A stretch of DNA of 64,000 nt from Rossellomorea aquimaris (GCF_020172085.1 NZ_JAIVAT010000010.1:47559-111558); one strand, 5' to 3'; counted from the first letter of the stretch, positions 15,731-24,911 are shown. Numbers and translations: made by a program. Notes: generated by a model not told the origin, from the letters alone.

Positions 15731-17179
15731 TTATAAAATAGGGGACAGCAGCCTCGAAATAGACTCCTTCACTTTAATCATAATCGGTCGTTGATGGTAT
15801 CCTTCCAAGGTCAATTCCCGGCTTTTTTTAATGTCATCCATAAATACTGAGCTCAAGTGTTCAGAGAGTTCCTGGTCATATAAGAAGGCATTGACCTCGA
15901 AGTTTAAGCGGAAGCTTCGCACATCGATGTTGGCTGTGCCGACAGATGAGATGGACTCATCTACTACGATGGTTTTGGCATGTATGAACCCGTTATCGTA
16001 AATATAAATTTTCACTCCCGCCTTCAACAGCTCACCGATATAAGAATACGTAGCCCAATATACGAATAGATGGTCGGGCTTATTCGGAATCATAATCCGG
16101 ACATCCACGCCCGTAAGAGCAGCGATCCTCAATGAATCAAGAAGGCTGACGTCTGGAATGAAATAAGGAGTTTGAATGAAAATGGATTTTTTAGCTGACG
16201 AAATCATCTTGATGTAACCGTTTTTTATCTGTTCCCATTCCGAGTCGGGACCGCATGTGACAATTTGAACGCCTGCTTCGCCCGTAAAGGAAGAGAGAGG
16301 GAAGAATCGCAGGTCGTATGCAATCTTCTTAGACCGGCTGGCCTGATTCCAATCCAATATGAATCGGGTCTGCATGGCCAGAGCCGAACTGCCTTCGATT
16401 CTCAGGTGGGTGTCCCGCCAATACCCGAACTTCGGGTTCAAGCCCAAGTATTCATCCCCCACGTTGAAACCACCGACATACCCGACCTTCCCGTCGAGAA
16501 TCACGAGTTTTCTATGATTACGATAATTTAACCGTAGATTGACAAAGGGTATCTTCGAGGGGAAAAACACTTCCACTTCGCCACCTGCAGAGAGGAGATC
16601 TTTAAAGAATCCCCGCCTCGTTCGCCGGGATCCCATCTCATCGTACAGGACCCTGACCTTGACGCCTGCTCGGGCTTTTTCAACGAGCTTAGCCAAGATT
16701 CGTTGTCCCAACTGGTCTTTTTTGAAAATATAATACTGAATATGAATATGATCCTGTGCAGCTTCTATGTCTTCTAATAGTGCTTTAAACTTGTCTTCTC
16801 CATGTGTAAATACTTTGACCTCATTATCCTGGGTCAGTAAAGCATCATTATTGATCAGATGCATATAGATCAGGTCCTGATAGCGGGAAGAAATGTCATT
16901 CTTAAAAGGAAAACGATGTTCTTTCAACGTATGGATCTGGTTTTGGATCAAGCCTTCTATTCCGATTTTCTTCATATCTTCCCAGTCAAACAACCGTTTC
17001 CTGGTCAAATTTTGGCCAAAGACTAAGTAGAGGATGAATCCCAGTAATGGAATGAAAAACAATACCATCAGCCAGGCCCATGTCGCACCTGCATCCTTAC
17101 GCTCGAGAAAGATGATGGCGGCTGCAAGGATCAGGTTCAGGAAAAATAATATCCCCAGAAGTGTAGATAGGATACTCAT
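15731..17179 (-). CDS. cls: Cardiolipin synthase
   Basis: 482 residues. Two N-terminal membrane helices (about 3-60) precede a cytoplasmic phospholipase D-type catalytic region. It makes cardiolipin from two phosphatidylglycerol molecules. Both HKD motifs are intact: HRKLVILDGKVGYVGG (about 222-237) and HAKTIVVDESISSVGTAN (about 401-418). Length matches ClsA-type enzymes of Bacillus. The ATG has AAAGGAG upstream. It is a single gene downstream of the AGCS symporter terminator, with no strong terminator seen after it. Confidence 0.94.
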   Translation of the reverse strand: MSILSTLLGILFFLNLILAAAIIFLERKDAGATWAWLMVLFFIPLLGFILYLVFGQNLTRKRLFDWEDMKKIGIEGLIQNQIHTLKEHRFPFKNDISSRYQDLIYMHLINNDALLTQDNEVKVFTHGEDKFKALLEDIEAAQDHIHIQYYIFKKDQLGQRILAKLVEKARAGVKVRVLYDEMGSRRTRRGFFKDLLSAGGEVEVFFPSKIPFVNLRLNYRNHRKLVILDGKVGYVGGFNVGDEYLGLNPKFGYWRDTHLRIEGSSALAMQTRFILDWNQASRSKKIAYDLRFFPLSSFTGEAGVQIVTCGPDSEWEQIKNGYIKMISSAKKSIFIQTPYFIPDVSLLDSLRIAALTGVDVRIMIPNKPDHLFVYWATYSYIGELLKAGVKIYIYDNGFIHAKTIVVDESISSVGTANIDVRSFRLNFEVNAFLYDQELSEHLSSVFMDDIKKSRELTLEGYHQRPIMIKVKESISRLLSPIL

Positions 17180-17250
17180 ATGCCAAGGCTCCTTTGACTA
17201 ACTTTCTATGACTAGTATACATGAGAACGGAATAGAAAAAAATGACAAGA

Positions 17251-17278
17251 AAAAAAGAGCAGAAGTCTGCTCTTTTTT
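17251..17278 (-). terminator. Terminator of the AGCS symporter gene
   Basis: AAAAAAGAGCAG (17251-17262) pairs with CTGCTCTTTTTT (17267-17278). On the minus strand it lies 10 bases after the stop codon. Confidence 0.88.
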
Positions 17279-17288
17279 AGAAAATGAT

Positions 17289-18722
17289 TTATTCATTTGC
17301 AGCCTTTTTAGTCATTTCTCTTTCACGTTTCGGCCAGCTTTCGACACCTCGTAATCCTGGAATATCATCAGCATAGAAGACAGGGTCTAATCCTTGTCGG
17401 CGCTGAGTCATGTAGTTGTCCAGTGCTTTAAAGGCAATCGGAGCCAGGATTCCGATGGCAATCAAGTTCGTAAGGGCCATCAGTGCCATAGAGAAGTCTG
17501 CCAGACTCCAAACGATATCGAGACTTGCAACAGAACCGAAGATCACCATTCCAAGTGCAATGAAACGGTAGACTAAAAGACCGGTTTTGCTTTTGTTGAT
17601 GAATGGGAGGTTGGCTTCCCCGTAATAATAGCTTCCGATGATGGAGCTGAAAGCAAAGGTGAAGATGGCAATCGCCAGGAAAACACCTGCCCATGAGTTA
17701 AAGTGTTCAGACATGGCTGCCTGAGATAATTCAATTCCCGTCAAACCTGATCCGTAAGCATCTGACGTCAGAATGATAAACGCCGTAGCGGAACAGACCA
17801 GAATGGTATCGAAGAATACTCCTAACGCCTGAATGAACCCCTGTTTTACCGGATGGGAAACAGATGCCGTAGCAGCTGCATTCGGTGCACTACCCATACC
17901 GGCTTCATTGGAGAATAATCCACGCTTTACACCATTCATGATAGCGGCACCGATCCCGCCGCCGACCACTTGGTCAAAGCCGAAGGCACTTTTGAAGATA
18001 AGGGCGATGACACCGGGCATTTCGGTAATATTCGTAATGACGACGTATAATGCCAGTACAATATAAAAACCTGCCATGATCGGAACGATGAAGGATGAAA
18101 AATTAGCAATACGCTTAACTCCTCCAAAGATGATCAGTGCGGTCAATCCTGCCAATATTAGTCCAATAACGAATGTATTAATATGAAATGAGTTACTGAA
18201 CGCCGTTGCGATCGTATTACTTTGAACGGCATTAAAGGTTGTACCGAAGGAAAGGATGATAGTGACTGCGAAGATCGAACTCATCCAAGGCTTGCCCAGT
18301 TGTTTCTTCATATAGTAGCCGGGGCCGCCTTTAAATCCTACTGAATCTCTCTCCTTGTAAATCTGGGCCAATGTACTTTCAACAAAGGCGCTGGCTCCTC
18401 CTAGAATGGCAACAAGCCACATCCAGAAGACAGCTCCAGGTCCCCCAATTGCTAAGGCAATGGCTACTCCTGCTAAATTACCTGTACCAATTCGAGTACC
18501 TGCTCCAATAAAGAATGCCTGCAGGGAAGATATATGCTTTTCTCCTTCTGCTTCCACAACATCTTTATCGCCTAATAATCGAAACATTTCTCCTATATGA
18601 CGGATTTGAACAAATTTAGATCCGATGGTGAAGTATAGTCCTAAAATGAGAAGTACACCGATTAAAATATACCCCCAAAGAATCGAATTCGCTTCCGTGA
18701 CTAAATGGTTTAAGATATCCAT
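17289..18722 (-). CDS. Alanine/glycine:cation symporter (AGCS family)
   Basis: A 477-residue sodium-coupled amino acid symporter with about 11 membrane segments. The AGCS signature GTRIGTGNLAGVAIALAIGGPGAVFWMW lies at about 74-101, and GLFSNEAGMGSAPNAAATA is in the middle. It resembles AlsT-type proteins of Bacillus, which import alanine or glutamine; the exact substrate cannot be read. The ATG follows AGGGGG. The upstream 18723-18975 segment is very AT-rich and shows no gene; I could not identify a promoter confidently. Confidence 0.9.
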   Translation of the reverse strand: MDILNHLVTEANSILWGYILIGVLLILGLYFTIGSKFVQIRHIGEMFRLLGDKDVVEAEGEKHISSLQAFFIGAGTRIGTGNLAGVAIALAIGGPGAVFWMWLVAILGGASAFVESTLAQIYKERDSVGFKGGPGYYMKKQLGKPWMSSIFAVTIILSFGTTFNAVQSNTIATAFSNSFHINTFVIGLILAGLTALIIFGGVKRIANFSSFIVPIMAGFYIVLALYVVITNITEMPGVIALIFKSAFGFDQVVGGGIGAAIMNGVKRGLFSNEAGMGSAPNAAATASVSHPVKQGFIQALGVFFDTILVCSATAFIILTSDAYGSGLTGIELSQAAMSEHFNSWAGVFLAIAIFTFAFSSIIGSYYYGEANLPFINKSKTGLLVYRFIALGMVIFGSVASLDIVWSLADFSMALMALTNLIAIGILAPIAFKALDNYMTQRRQGLDPVFYADDIPGLRGVESWPKREREMTKKAANE

Positions 18723-18975
18723 GATAACCCCCTCAGAAAATTGTATCGGTTACACGTAATATTATCTGAAAATTTGAAATAAAAGTCAAGTTATTATCTG
18801 AATATTAAAATATTACCAAAAATGTATTTAGAGGGTCGAACTATTTTGTCATAGTAATAAAGGGTTTCTATTCAATCATCGGACAAAAGTATCTATGTAA
18901 TTAATTATCTCAAAATAATTTTTATTGTTCTATTTAAATAATATTTTTCTTCGGGAGAAGTAGTAAATCGCCCAC

Positions 18976-19001
18976 AAAAAAAAGCCATAGAAATCCATGG
19001 C
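18976..19001 (-). terminator. Terminator of the 55-residue membrane protein gene
   Basis: On the minus strand GCCAT, a short loop, ATGGC and then seven T. It follows the stop codon at 19047 by about 45 bases. Confidence 0.65.
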
Positions 19002-19046
19002 GACAAATCGATTATTATCTTTAATATGAATAAATGAGATCATGAC

Positions 19047-19214
19047 TTAATAATAATTCCAAAATCCTAAAACAAATAATAAGATACCCGTAATCATTGA
19101 AATACCAAATAACATGAATAAGAAATCAAGAATGCTGTCGGCGAAGACTTTTTTGCGGTTCTCACGTTTAAAATGACGAACTTCCTTCCGATACGATCGT
19201 GCGGCACGGCTCAT
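19047..19214 (-). CDS. Small basic, single-membrane-helix protein (55 residues)
   Basis: A short gene, below usual length cut-offs. The first 25 residues are strongly basic (MSRAARSYRKEVRHFKRENR). They are followed by a hydrophobic helix at about 29-51 and the tail FWNYY. GGAGGAGG lies nine bases before the ATG, and a terminator follows. These features together make it a likely real gene. I do not recognise the family. It probably sits in the membrane with its basic N-terminus in the cytoplasm. Confidence 0.72.
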   Translation of the reverse strand: MSRAARSYRKEVRHFKRENRKKVFADSILDFLFMLFGISMITGILLFVLGFWNYY

Positions 19215-19366
19215 ACAAAACATCCTCCTCCACTAACACCTATAGTATTATTTCACATATTCGTCATAAAAAAAGAAAATCCTCCCTTTACATGAAAATA
19301 ATGACGATAGACCCTCCTTCAAGTCGCAATCAGTCGAATAGAGGGACGGACCTTTTTAAATGACAA

Positions 19367-19391
19367 ATAAGGGGCTTAATAAGCCCCTTAT
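19367..19391 (-). terminator. Terminator of the CBS-domain gene
   Basis: A 12-bp palindrome ATAAGGGGCTTA/TAAGCCCCTTAT, followed on the minus strand by TTGTCATTT. A GAGGGACGGACCT copy lies beside it at 19341-19353. Confidence 0.65.
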
Positions 19392-19426
19392 CTGTAACAA
19401 ACATAAAGAGATTGTCCGCTTTTTCG

Positions 19427-19840
19427 TTAACGAAGGTGATTTTGAGAAATACCGCTTAGAGCGCTTCCTGCACTTTGATCGGATTGCTGCTGCACTGCCA
19501 AATCCCCTAAAGCCAACATCCCGACAAGCTGTCCGTTTTCTACTACCGGTAAACGGCGTACCTGGTGCTGGGACATAAGAGCGGATGCCTCTTCGACAGA
19601 AGCATCCGGAGAAATGGTCACCACTTGCTGTGACATGACCTGAGAGACATTTCCTTGTGCACCTTGAGTTAGTCCACGAGTTGCAATATCACGGTCTGTA
19701 ATCATCCCGACAACCTGCCCGTTTTCAACAACGGGAACGGAACCAACATTTCTGGAACTCATTTTAGACGCAACGCTCTCTAATGAATCCTGGTTAGAAG
19801 CGGCTTCTACATTTGTCGACATAATATCACGTACTTGCAT
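19427..19840 (-). CDS. CBS-domain pair protein (YhcV-like)
   Basis: 137 residues built almost only of two CBS repeats (about 7-57 and 70-118). Each carries the pattern G-x-VPVVENGQVVGM or RRLPVVENGQLVGM and ends with a TDRDIATRG or ALGDLAVQ segment. Such tandem pairs bind adenosyl ligands as regulators. The C-terminus is a short QQQSDQS-rich tail. The start follows AAGGGGGG. It is similar in layout to B. subtilis YhcV. The partner and ligand are unknown. Confidence 0.88.
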   Translation of the reverse strand: MQVRDIMSTNVEAASNQDSLESVASKMSSRNVGSVPVVENGQVVGMITDRDIATRGLTQGAQGNVSQVMSQQVVTISPDASVEEASALMSQHQVRRLPVVENGQLVGMLALGDLAVQQQSDQSAGSALSGISQNHLR

Positions 19841-19988
19841 GAAAAATTCCCCCCTTGATCATAATGGCAGTACACCATTTATTATCCTTCATAATGCCTC
19901 AGATATTCTCAATATGAGTTTCCATTTATTTAAAGAGCTTTGTTAGTACTTCATACAGTAAGAGGGACGGACCTCGCCCGGTTCATCT

Positions 19989-20609
19989 TTATTTCGTAAT
20001 GAACAGCTGCGTCCAGTATGTACCGTAGGCACCGCCCTTGGCATATCCCACACCCATATGAGTATAAGATGGATTGAGAATATTATTCCTGTGAACAGGA
20101 CTGTCCAACCACTCTTGCACAACCTCCTCGAAACTCATTTGTCCCGCGGCCAGATTTTCAGCTGCCTGGCTGTATGAAATGTGAAAGCTCTTCAACATAT
20201 CATCAGGTGACCCGTATGTTGGGCTCCTGTGAGAGAAATATCCTGCATCTCTCATATCACGGGACTTATAAAGGGCGACCTGGGAAAGTTTACTGTCAGT
20301 TTGAACAGGAGAAAGTCCATTTTTTTGACGCTCCCGATTGATCAATGTAGCGAACCTGTCTTCAAATGCATCCTCAGAACGTATAGCCGGAAGATGGATG
20401 ATTTGGCCGGGGTAAATGATATCTGGATCTGTCAATTGGGGATTGGCCCCGATCATTTCTGACAACTCGATCCGAAACTTCTTGGAAATGGTCCAAAGAG
20501 TGTCTCCTTTTTTTACAGTATACGTACTTTCAGCGGTTACTAAAGGTAGATCAAATAGACTAAATACAAGGAACGATGTGATGAGTATGAGGGATAGTTT
20601 CGTCTTCAT
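19989..20609 (-). CDS. LysM plus CAP-domain secreted protein
   Basis: About 206 residues from ATG 20609. An N-terminal signal peptide (about 1-27) is followed by one LysM domain (about 29-74; YTVKKGDTLWTISKKF) that should bind peptidoglycan. A CAP domain (about 82-206) carries the FSHRSPTYGS and SPVHRNNILNPSYTHMGVGYA motifs. An in-frame TTG at 20636 would add nine residues; neither start has a convincing ribosome site. It resembles the spore-associated YkwD/SafA-type layout and is a paralogue of the CAP lipoprotein at 4043-4789, with a similar C-terminal TYWTQLFITK ending. Confidence 0.85.
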   Translation of the reverse strand: MKTKLSLILITSFLVFSLFDLPLVTAESTYTVKKGDTLWTISKKFRIELSEMIGANPQLTDPDIIYPGQIIHLPAIRSEDAFEDRFATLINRERQKNGLSPVQTDSKLSQVALYKSRDMRDAGYFSHRSPTYGSPDDMLKSFHISYSQAAENLAAGQMSFEEVVQEWLDSPVHRNNILNPSYTHMGVGYAKGGAYGTYWTQLFITK

Positions 20610-20774
20610 GAGTATAAATTGTGTAATTCGAAACAAATTATTCTTCTGAAATGTGTAAAAATAGGATTATCGTTTCATTTTTAGGGAAAAGGGAAATCAT
20701 ATAACATTAAGTGAAACCTTTTACTGAGTAAAACGTACAAATAGGTAACGATTTAATAAAAAGAGGTGAATAAC

Positions 20775-20924
20775 GTGGTAAAGGAGAACGATCGCTTTAA
20801 AAAAGTGATAACGAAATTGTCGAACGTCGGTGTGAATATTTCAAAAACGAAATCAAGACGGGAAATCCTTCATTCACTAAAGCAGTATCAACCATTACCT
20901 AAGACGTTAACACAAGATTCATAA
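20775..20924 (+). CDS. Lmo0850-family small protein (49 residues)
   Basis: A short gene with GTG start and AGAGGTG upstream. The protein is basic, with a core GVNISKTKSRREILHSLK that resembles the small Lmo0850 family of Firmicutes (a GV-x-I-x-KTKSR pattern). The function is unknown. It stands between the divergent LysM-CAP gene and the next small gene. No terminator was seen. Confidence 0.7.
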   Translation: MVKENDRFKKVITKLSNVGVNISKTKSRREILHSLKQYQPLPKTLTQDS

Positions 20925-21008
20925 ACACATACATCCAGAGTTGTCGGACAGACATAATTCCCTTTTCTCACCGATATACTATAGGTAAGGTGAAGAGGAG
21001 GGTTAGGC

Positions 21009-21293
21009 ATGGAGAGAATGATGTTTGATCCACAAGCATTAAAGGAAATCAGAAAGAAGGCAGATGAAATTTCATACTACTGTATGAGCAGGGAGCAGCT
21101 TTCAGATCCTCAACGGATAAGCATGGCTTTAGATCAGGTGTGTCGTGCCCTGGCCATGTTTGCGGAAATGGAACTTCATCGTATGCAGAATCAGCATATT
21201 CCCTATGACCCCCAAAGCTACATTAAAGGACGTCTCGGAATAGCTCATCGATCTGTACTCCACGTCCCTCAGGAAGATTCCAGTACTGCGTAG
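21009..21293 (+). CDS. Conserved-looking hypothetical protein (94 residues)
   Basis: 94 residues, helical, with no membrane segment or known motif. The central part (DPQRISMALDQVCRALAMFAEMEL) could form an amphipathic helix. AGAGGAGGG directly precedes the ATG, which supports translation. It is followed by the large hairpin at 21296-21426. I do not recognise the family. Confidence 0.65.
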   Translation: MERMMFDPQALKEIRKKADEISYYCMSREQLSDPQRISMALDQVCRALAMFAEMELHRMQNQHIPYDPQSYIKGRLGIAHRSVLHVPQEDSSTA

Positions 21294-21295
21294 TA

Positions 21296-21426
21296 AAAGA
21301 GGTTGACCCAAGATTCATTGGATTCTAAGCCGGAAATTCCACAGATATAAATAGATGCTTTGATAGAATATGGCTTGGTCCTATAAGGATGATATCCACT
21401 CATCGTTTTGGGTCAGCCTCTTTTTA
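21296..21426 (+). other. Long-range hairpin ending in a T-run (structured 3' UTR or terminator)
   Basis: AAGAGGTTGACCCAA near 21297-21311 pairs with TTGGGTCAGCCTCTT at about 21408-21422, followed by T. The roughly 95-base interval can form a further AAGCC/GGCTT stem. It ends just before the lipid kinase ribosome site. It could be an unusually large terminator for the 94-residue gene or a leader RNA of the kinase gene. Confidence 0.6.
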
Positions 21427-21463
21427 TTTGAAAAATTAATTGAGAAATTAGGTGACGACATTC

Positions 21464-22363
21464 ATGGCAAGGTTTTCAGATATATTACTCATATGCAATG
21501 GCAAGGCAGGTCAAGGGACTCTCGAGGTTCTGCTGAAAGATGCTGTACCGCCTTTATTGGATATTTGCTCGAATCTAATCATCCATAAGACGAAAGAAAA
21601 AGGTGATGCCGAGAGGGTTTGTAAAGAAACCGGAAGTCAATATGAGCTGGTTGTGATCATGGGCGGTGATGGTACGATCCACGAATCGATCAATGGGCTG
21701 TCGGCCCTGAAGGAACGTCCAATGGTAGGTATCCTTCCAGGTGGGACATGCAATGATTTTGCGCGTTCATTACATATCCCCATGAACATAGGACAAGCCG
21801 TCCGCCTCATTACCGAACGACCTTTCGAAAAGGAAATCGATATCGTCAGAGCCGGTGAAAGATATTTCAGTAATTTCTGGGGAACAGGACTGGTTTCCCA
21901 AACGAGCGATAATATAGATGTGGGATCCAAGAGCGTCCTTGGAAAACTGAGCTATTATATCAGTGCATTCCAATCGATCAAGGATTCCCCGATCTTAAAT
22001 GTGAAGGTCACGACGGAAGATGATGTAGTGGAAGAAGAGGTGGTCATGCTGCTGGTCGCCAATGGACGTTCCATCGGGTCCAATCCACTACCGACCTGTA
22101 TCAGCATAGATGATGGCTTAATGGACATCTATGTTGTGAAGAAAAGTGGGTTTCCGTTGTTAAAGGAATTCCTTGTGATTAAAAGTACGGGCAACATCAG
22201 CGACGAGTATGATGATATCATGCATATTCAAGCAAAGGAAGCACATATTGAGCTCGGTCAGAATGAAAAGCTTGATATGGACGGGGAATTATACGAAGGA
22301 AGCAGGCAATCGCTGAAAGTGTTACCTAAGCATTTACGCTTTGTAGTGGGATCTACTGAATAA
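21464..22363 (+). CDS. Diacylglycerol kinase-family lipid kinase (YtlR-like)
   Basis: A 299-residue protein with the DAGK catalytic fold: the nucleotide-binding GGDGTIHE motif (about 70-77), PGGTCNDFARSL (about 94-105), and later LLVANGRSIG and DDGLMDIYVV. Such enzymes phosphorylate diacylglycerol or related lipids; the DgkB and YtlR groups cannot be told apart here with certainty. ATG 21464 is preferred over GTG 21452 because AGGTGA lies nine bases before it. The terminator starts at the stop codon. Confidence 0.85.
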   Translation: MARFSDILLICNGKAGQGTLEVLLKDAVPPLLDICSNLIIHKTKEKGDAERVCKETGSQYELVVIMGGDGTIHESINGLSALKERPMVGILPGGTCNDFARSLHIPMNIGQAVRLITERPFEKEIDIVRAGERYFSNFWGTGLVSQTSDNIDVGSKSVLGKLSYYISAFQSIKDSPILNVKVTTEDDVVEEEVVMLLVANGRSIGSNPLPTCISIDDGLMDIYVVKKSGFPLLKEFLVIKSTGNISDEYDDIMHIQAKEAHIELGQNEKLDMDGELYEGSRQSLKVLPKHLRFVVGSTE

Positions 22364-22403
22364 AAGAGAGCATGGGTACAGTAGTGTACCCCATGCTCTT
22401 TTT
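22363..22403. terminator. Bidirectional terminator (lipid kinase / DedA genes)
   Basis: AAAGAGAGCATGGGTACA pairs with TGTACCCCATGCTCTTTTT around a four-base loop, with A and T runs on either side. Confidence 0.93.
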
Positions 22404-22414
22404 AATGAAAGTCA

Positions 22415-22996
22415 TCAGGGAGTGCGTTGTTTCTTTTTGATGACTAAGTAGACGAGATATGCAGCAATCAATACTAAACCTGCTGCCAGGGTAAGGAATG
22501 TAAAGTTTTCCTCGATGAAAGGCTTTGCCTTTGCCCCGAGAGTCAGGATGATTGTCCCTTCAAGGAAGAAACGAATTCCTCTTCCGATGATGGACCAAAT
22601 CACCAATACCCTGATTTTCACACCGGAAACCCCTGCGAAAATCGTAAAGATCTTGTAAGGAACAGGTGTCAGTCCGGCAATCAGAAGGGCCATAGGGCCG
22701 AATTTAGTAAAGTATTCCTCTACTTTTTGTATGCGTGCTTCTGAGAATAATCGAACAAGAATCGGTCTACCAAGTTTTTTACCGATCAACCAGCCGAAAA
22801 GGGCTCCAATGACAGAAGCTGCTGTCGTATAAAGTGCATACAGCAATGCACTGTCAGGGTTGGCGATCGCTAAAGGAATCAGCAACACATCAGGCGGGAT
22901 GGGAAAGAAAGATGAATCTGCAAATGAAACAAGAATCAGTCCCCAAACACCGTAATCCAATAACCAGGCTTCGAAAGTATGAAGTAGTTCAGACAT
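22415..22996 (-). CDS. DedA/YqaA-family membrane protein
   Basis: 193 residues with four to five membrane segments and the VTT/DedA core: SFADSSFFPIPPDVLLIPLA near the N-terminus and TPVPYKIFTIFAGVSG in the middle. The family has lipid-scramblase or transport roles; it is most like the shorter YqaA type. AAAGGAGAG precedes the ATG. It is single-gene, converging on the lipid kinase gene. Confidence 0.87.
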   Translation of the reverse strand: MSELLHTFEAWLLDYGVWGLILVSFADSSFFPIPPDVLLIPLAIANPDSALLYALYTTAASVIGALFGWLIGKKLGRPILVRLFSEARIQKVEEYFTKFGPMALLIAGLTPVPYKIFTIFAGVSGVKIRVLVIWSIIGRGIRFFLEGTIILTLGAKAKPFIEENFTFLTLAAGLVLIAAYLVYLVIKKKQRTP

Positions 22997-23153
22997 TGTA
23001 CTCTCCTTTATAAAAAAAGCGTTAGTTTCAATTAGAACAGAACATAAGAAAGTATATCACTTTTCATATAGGGAGTCATGAAATATCCAATTCATATCAC
23101 TTCAATACTTAAAAATGCAGATTCCTTCAGGAGTTTCATATCTTTTCAGGAAA

Positions 23154-23175
23154 CACTATTTCTCGGGAAATAGTG
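23154..23175 (-). terminator. Probable argS terminator
   Basis: CACTATTTC/GAAATAGTG forms a nine-base stem, followed on the minus strand by TTTCCTG. The T tract is weak. Confidence 0.5.
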
Positions 23176-23193
23176 ACAAAATCTTTTAGAGTT

Positions 23194-24882
23194 CTACATT
23201 TCCGAAGGAGAATTTATCCCGAGTAATCTTAAACCTTCAGCAAGGACAATCCCGACGGCTTGAACCAGCGCAAGGCGGGATTTCTTCTGTGGGTCCTCTG
23301 AAATGATTTTCGTTTTACCATAATATCGATTGAAGCTTTGTGAAGTGTCGATTAGATATTTGGCAATGACGGATGGGGCATAGTGCTGCCAGGCTTTTTC
23401 AATGATTTCCGGGAATAACCTCAGCTGTTTGACCACTTCCCAGCTCTCGGCATCATCAAGACCATCAAATTTCAGGGAATAGGTTTCTCCTGCTTTCCTG
23501 AGCAGTGACTGGGCTCTGGCATATGTGTATTGGATATAAGGACCAGTCTCTCCTTCAAAAGTAAGCATGTGATCCAATGAGAATTCAATATCATTGAGAC
23601 GGTCGTTTTTTAGGTCGTGGAATATGACAGCACCTACTCCGACATCTCTTGCGACTGAGGGTGCATTTTCTAAGCCGGGATTCTTCAGCGTAATGTTCTC
23701 CTCCGCCATTGTGATTGCTTCTTGGAGCACTTCTTCGAGAAGGATGACCCTGCCTTTACGTGTCGACATCTTCTTTCCATCCTTTAGATATAGTCCGAAT
23801 GGAATATGCTTCATGTCATCTGCCCAGTCATATCCAAGCTTTTTCAGCACCGTCATGACTTGCTTGAAATGGATCGTCTGTTCCTGGCCGACGATATAAA
23901 GGGCTTCATCAAAGTGATATTGACGCTTCCGGTAGAGGGCGGCTGCCAGGTCCCTTGTAGCATAAAGAGTGGCTCCATCCGATTTCTTGATCAGGCAGGG
24001 AGGCAGATTCCCCTCATCCATCCGAACAACTTGGGCCCCTTGAGACTCCTCAAGAAGTTGGTGTTCCTGAAGCAATGTCACGATTTCATCCATCTTATCA
24101 TTGAAAAATGCTTCCCCGTTATAGGAGTCGAATTTAACACCCAGTAAGGAGTAGATCGTTTTGAAGGCTTGGAGTGATTCATCCTTAAACCATTTCCAAA
24201 GCTCCGTGACTTCTTCATCCCCATCTTCCAAAAGCTTAAAGGCTCTTCGCCCTTCATTCTCAAGGCCGGGATCGAGTTCTGCTTCCTCATGAAACCTTTT
24301 GTATAGAACGAATAATTCGGCGATCGGGTTTTCTTTCACTTTTTCGGGGTCTCCCCATTTTTTAAACGCGACGATCAGTTTTCCAAATTGTGTACCCCAA
24401 TCCCCGATATAATTAATCTTCTCGGTCGAGTAGCCGCATTTCTCAGCGATGGTTGCAATGGCATTCCCGATGACCGTTGAACGGAGGTGCCCCATGGAGA
24501 ATGGTTTGGCGATGTTGGGGGAGGACATGTCTAATACGATGGTCTTCTTTTCTCCGAAGGTTTGTGTTCCATAATCCTTCCCTTTTCCCAAAATATCTGA
24601 AACGATTTCCTTCCCTGCTTTTGCCCGGTTGAAGTGAATATTAAGATAAGGACCTACTGCCTCCACCTTGGTGAAAAGGGGAGAGGTAAAGGTGACAGAC
24701 CATTCATTGGCGATTTGTACGGGGGATTTCTTATAGACTTTAGCCAGCTGGAAGCATGGGAAAGCCAGGTCACCCAGATGACTATGTTTTGGGGTTTCAA
24801 TCAAATCCCACAGAACATTTTCGCTCCAATCAGGCAGGAGCTGTGCTTTTATTTCATGAGCCAGTAAAGATTTCAAATCCAT
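23194..24882 (-). CDS. argS: Arginyl-tRNA synthetase
   Basis: A 562-residue class I aminoacyl-tRNA synthetase. The HIGH-type motif is in SPNIAKPFSMGHLRSTVIGN (about 121-140) and the KMSKS equivalent is KKMSTRKGR in the second half. An N-terminal Arg-tRNA-synthetase domain and a C-terminal DALR anticodon-binding domain (from about 440; the protein ends in LRLLGINSP) are present. GGAGGTG precedes the ATG. The gene is preceded by a T-box leader, so it should be induced when uncharged tRNA-Arg accumulates. Confidence 0.95.
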   Translation of the reverse strand: MDLKSLLAHEIKAQLLPDWSENVLWDLIETPKHSHLGDLAFPCFQLAKVYKKSPVQIANEWSVTFTSPLFTKVEAVGPYLNIHFNRAKAGKEIVSDILGKGKDYGTQTFGEKKTIVLDMSSPNIAKPFSMGHLRSTVIGNAIATIAEKCGYSTEKINYIGDWGTQFGKLIVAFKKWGDPEKVKENPIAELFVLYKRFHEEAELDPGLENEGRRAFKLLEDGDEEVTELWKWFKDESLQAFKTIYSLLGVKFDSYNGEAFFNDKMDEIVTLLQEHQLLEESQGAQVVRMDEGNLPPCLIKKSDGATLYATRDLAAALYRKRQYHFDEALYIVGQEQTIHFKQVMTVLKKLGYDWADDMKHIPFGLYLKDGKKMSTRKGRVILLEEVLQEAITMAEENITLKNPGLENAPSVARDVGVGAVIFHDLKNDRLNDIEFSLDHMLTFEGETGPYIQYTYARAQSLLRKAGETYSLKFDGLDDAESWEVVKQLRLFPEIIEKAWQHYAPSVIAKYLIDTSQSFNRYYGKTKIISEDPQKKSRLALVQAVGIVLAEGLRLLGINSPSEM

Positions 24883-24911
24883 TTTAGAACACCTCCATTA
24901 ATATAAAACAC

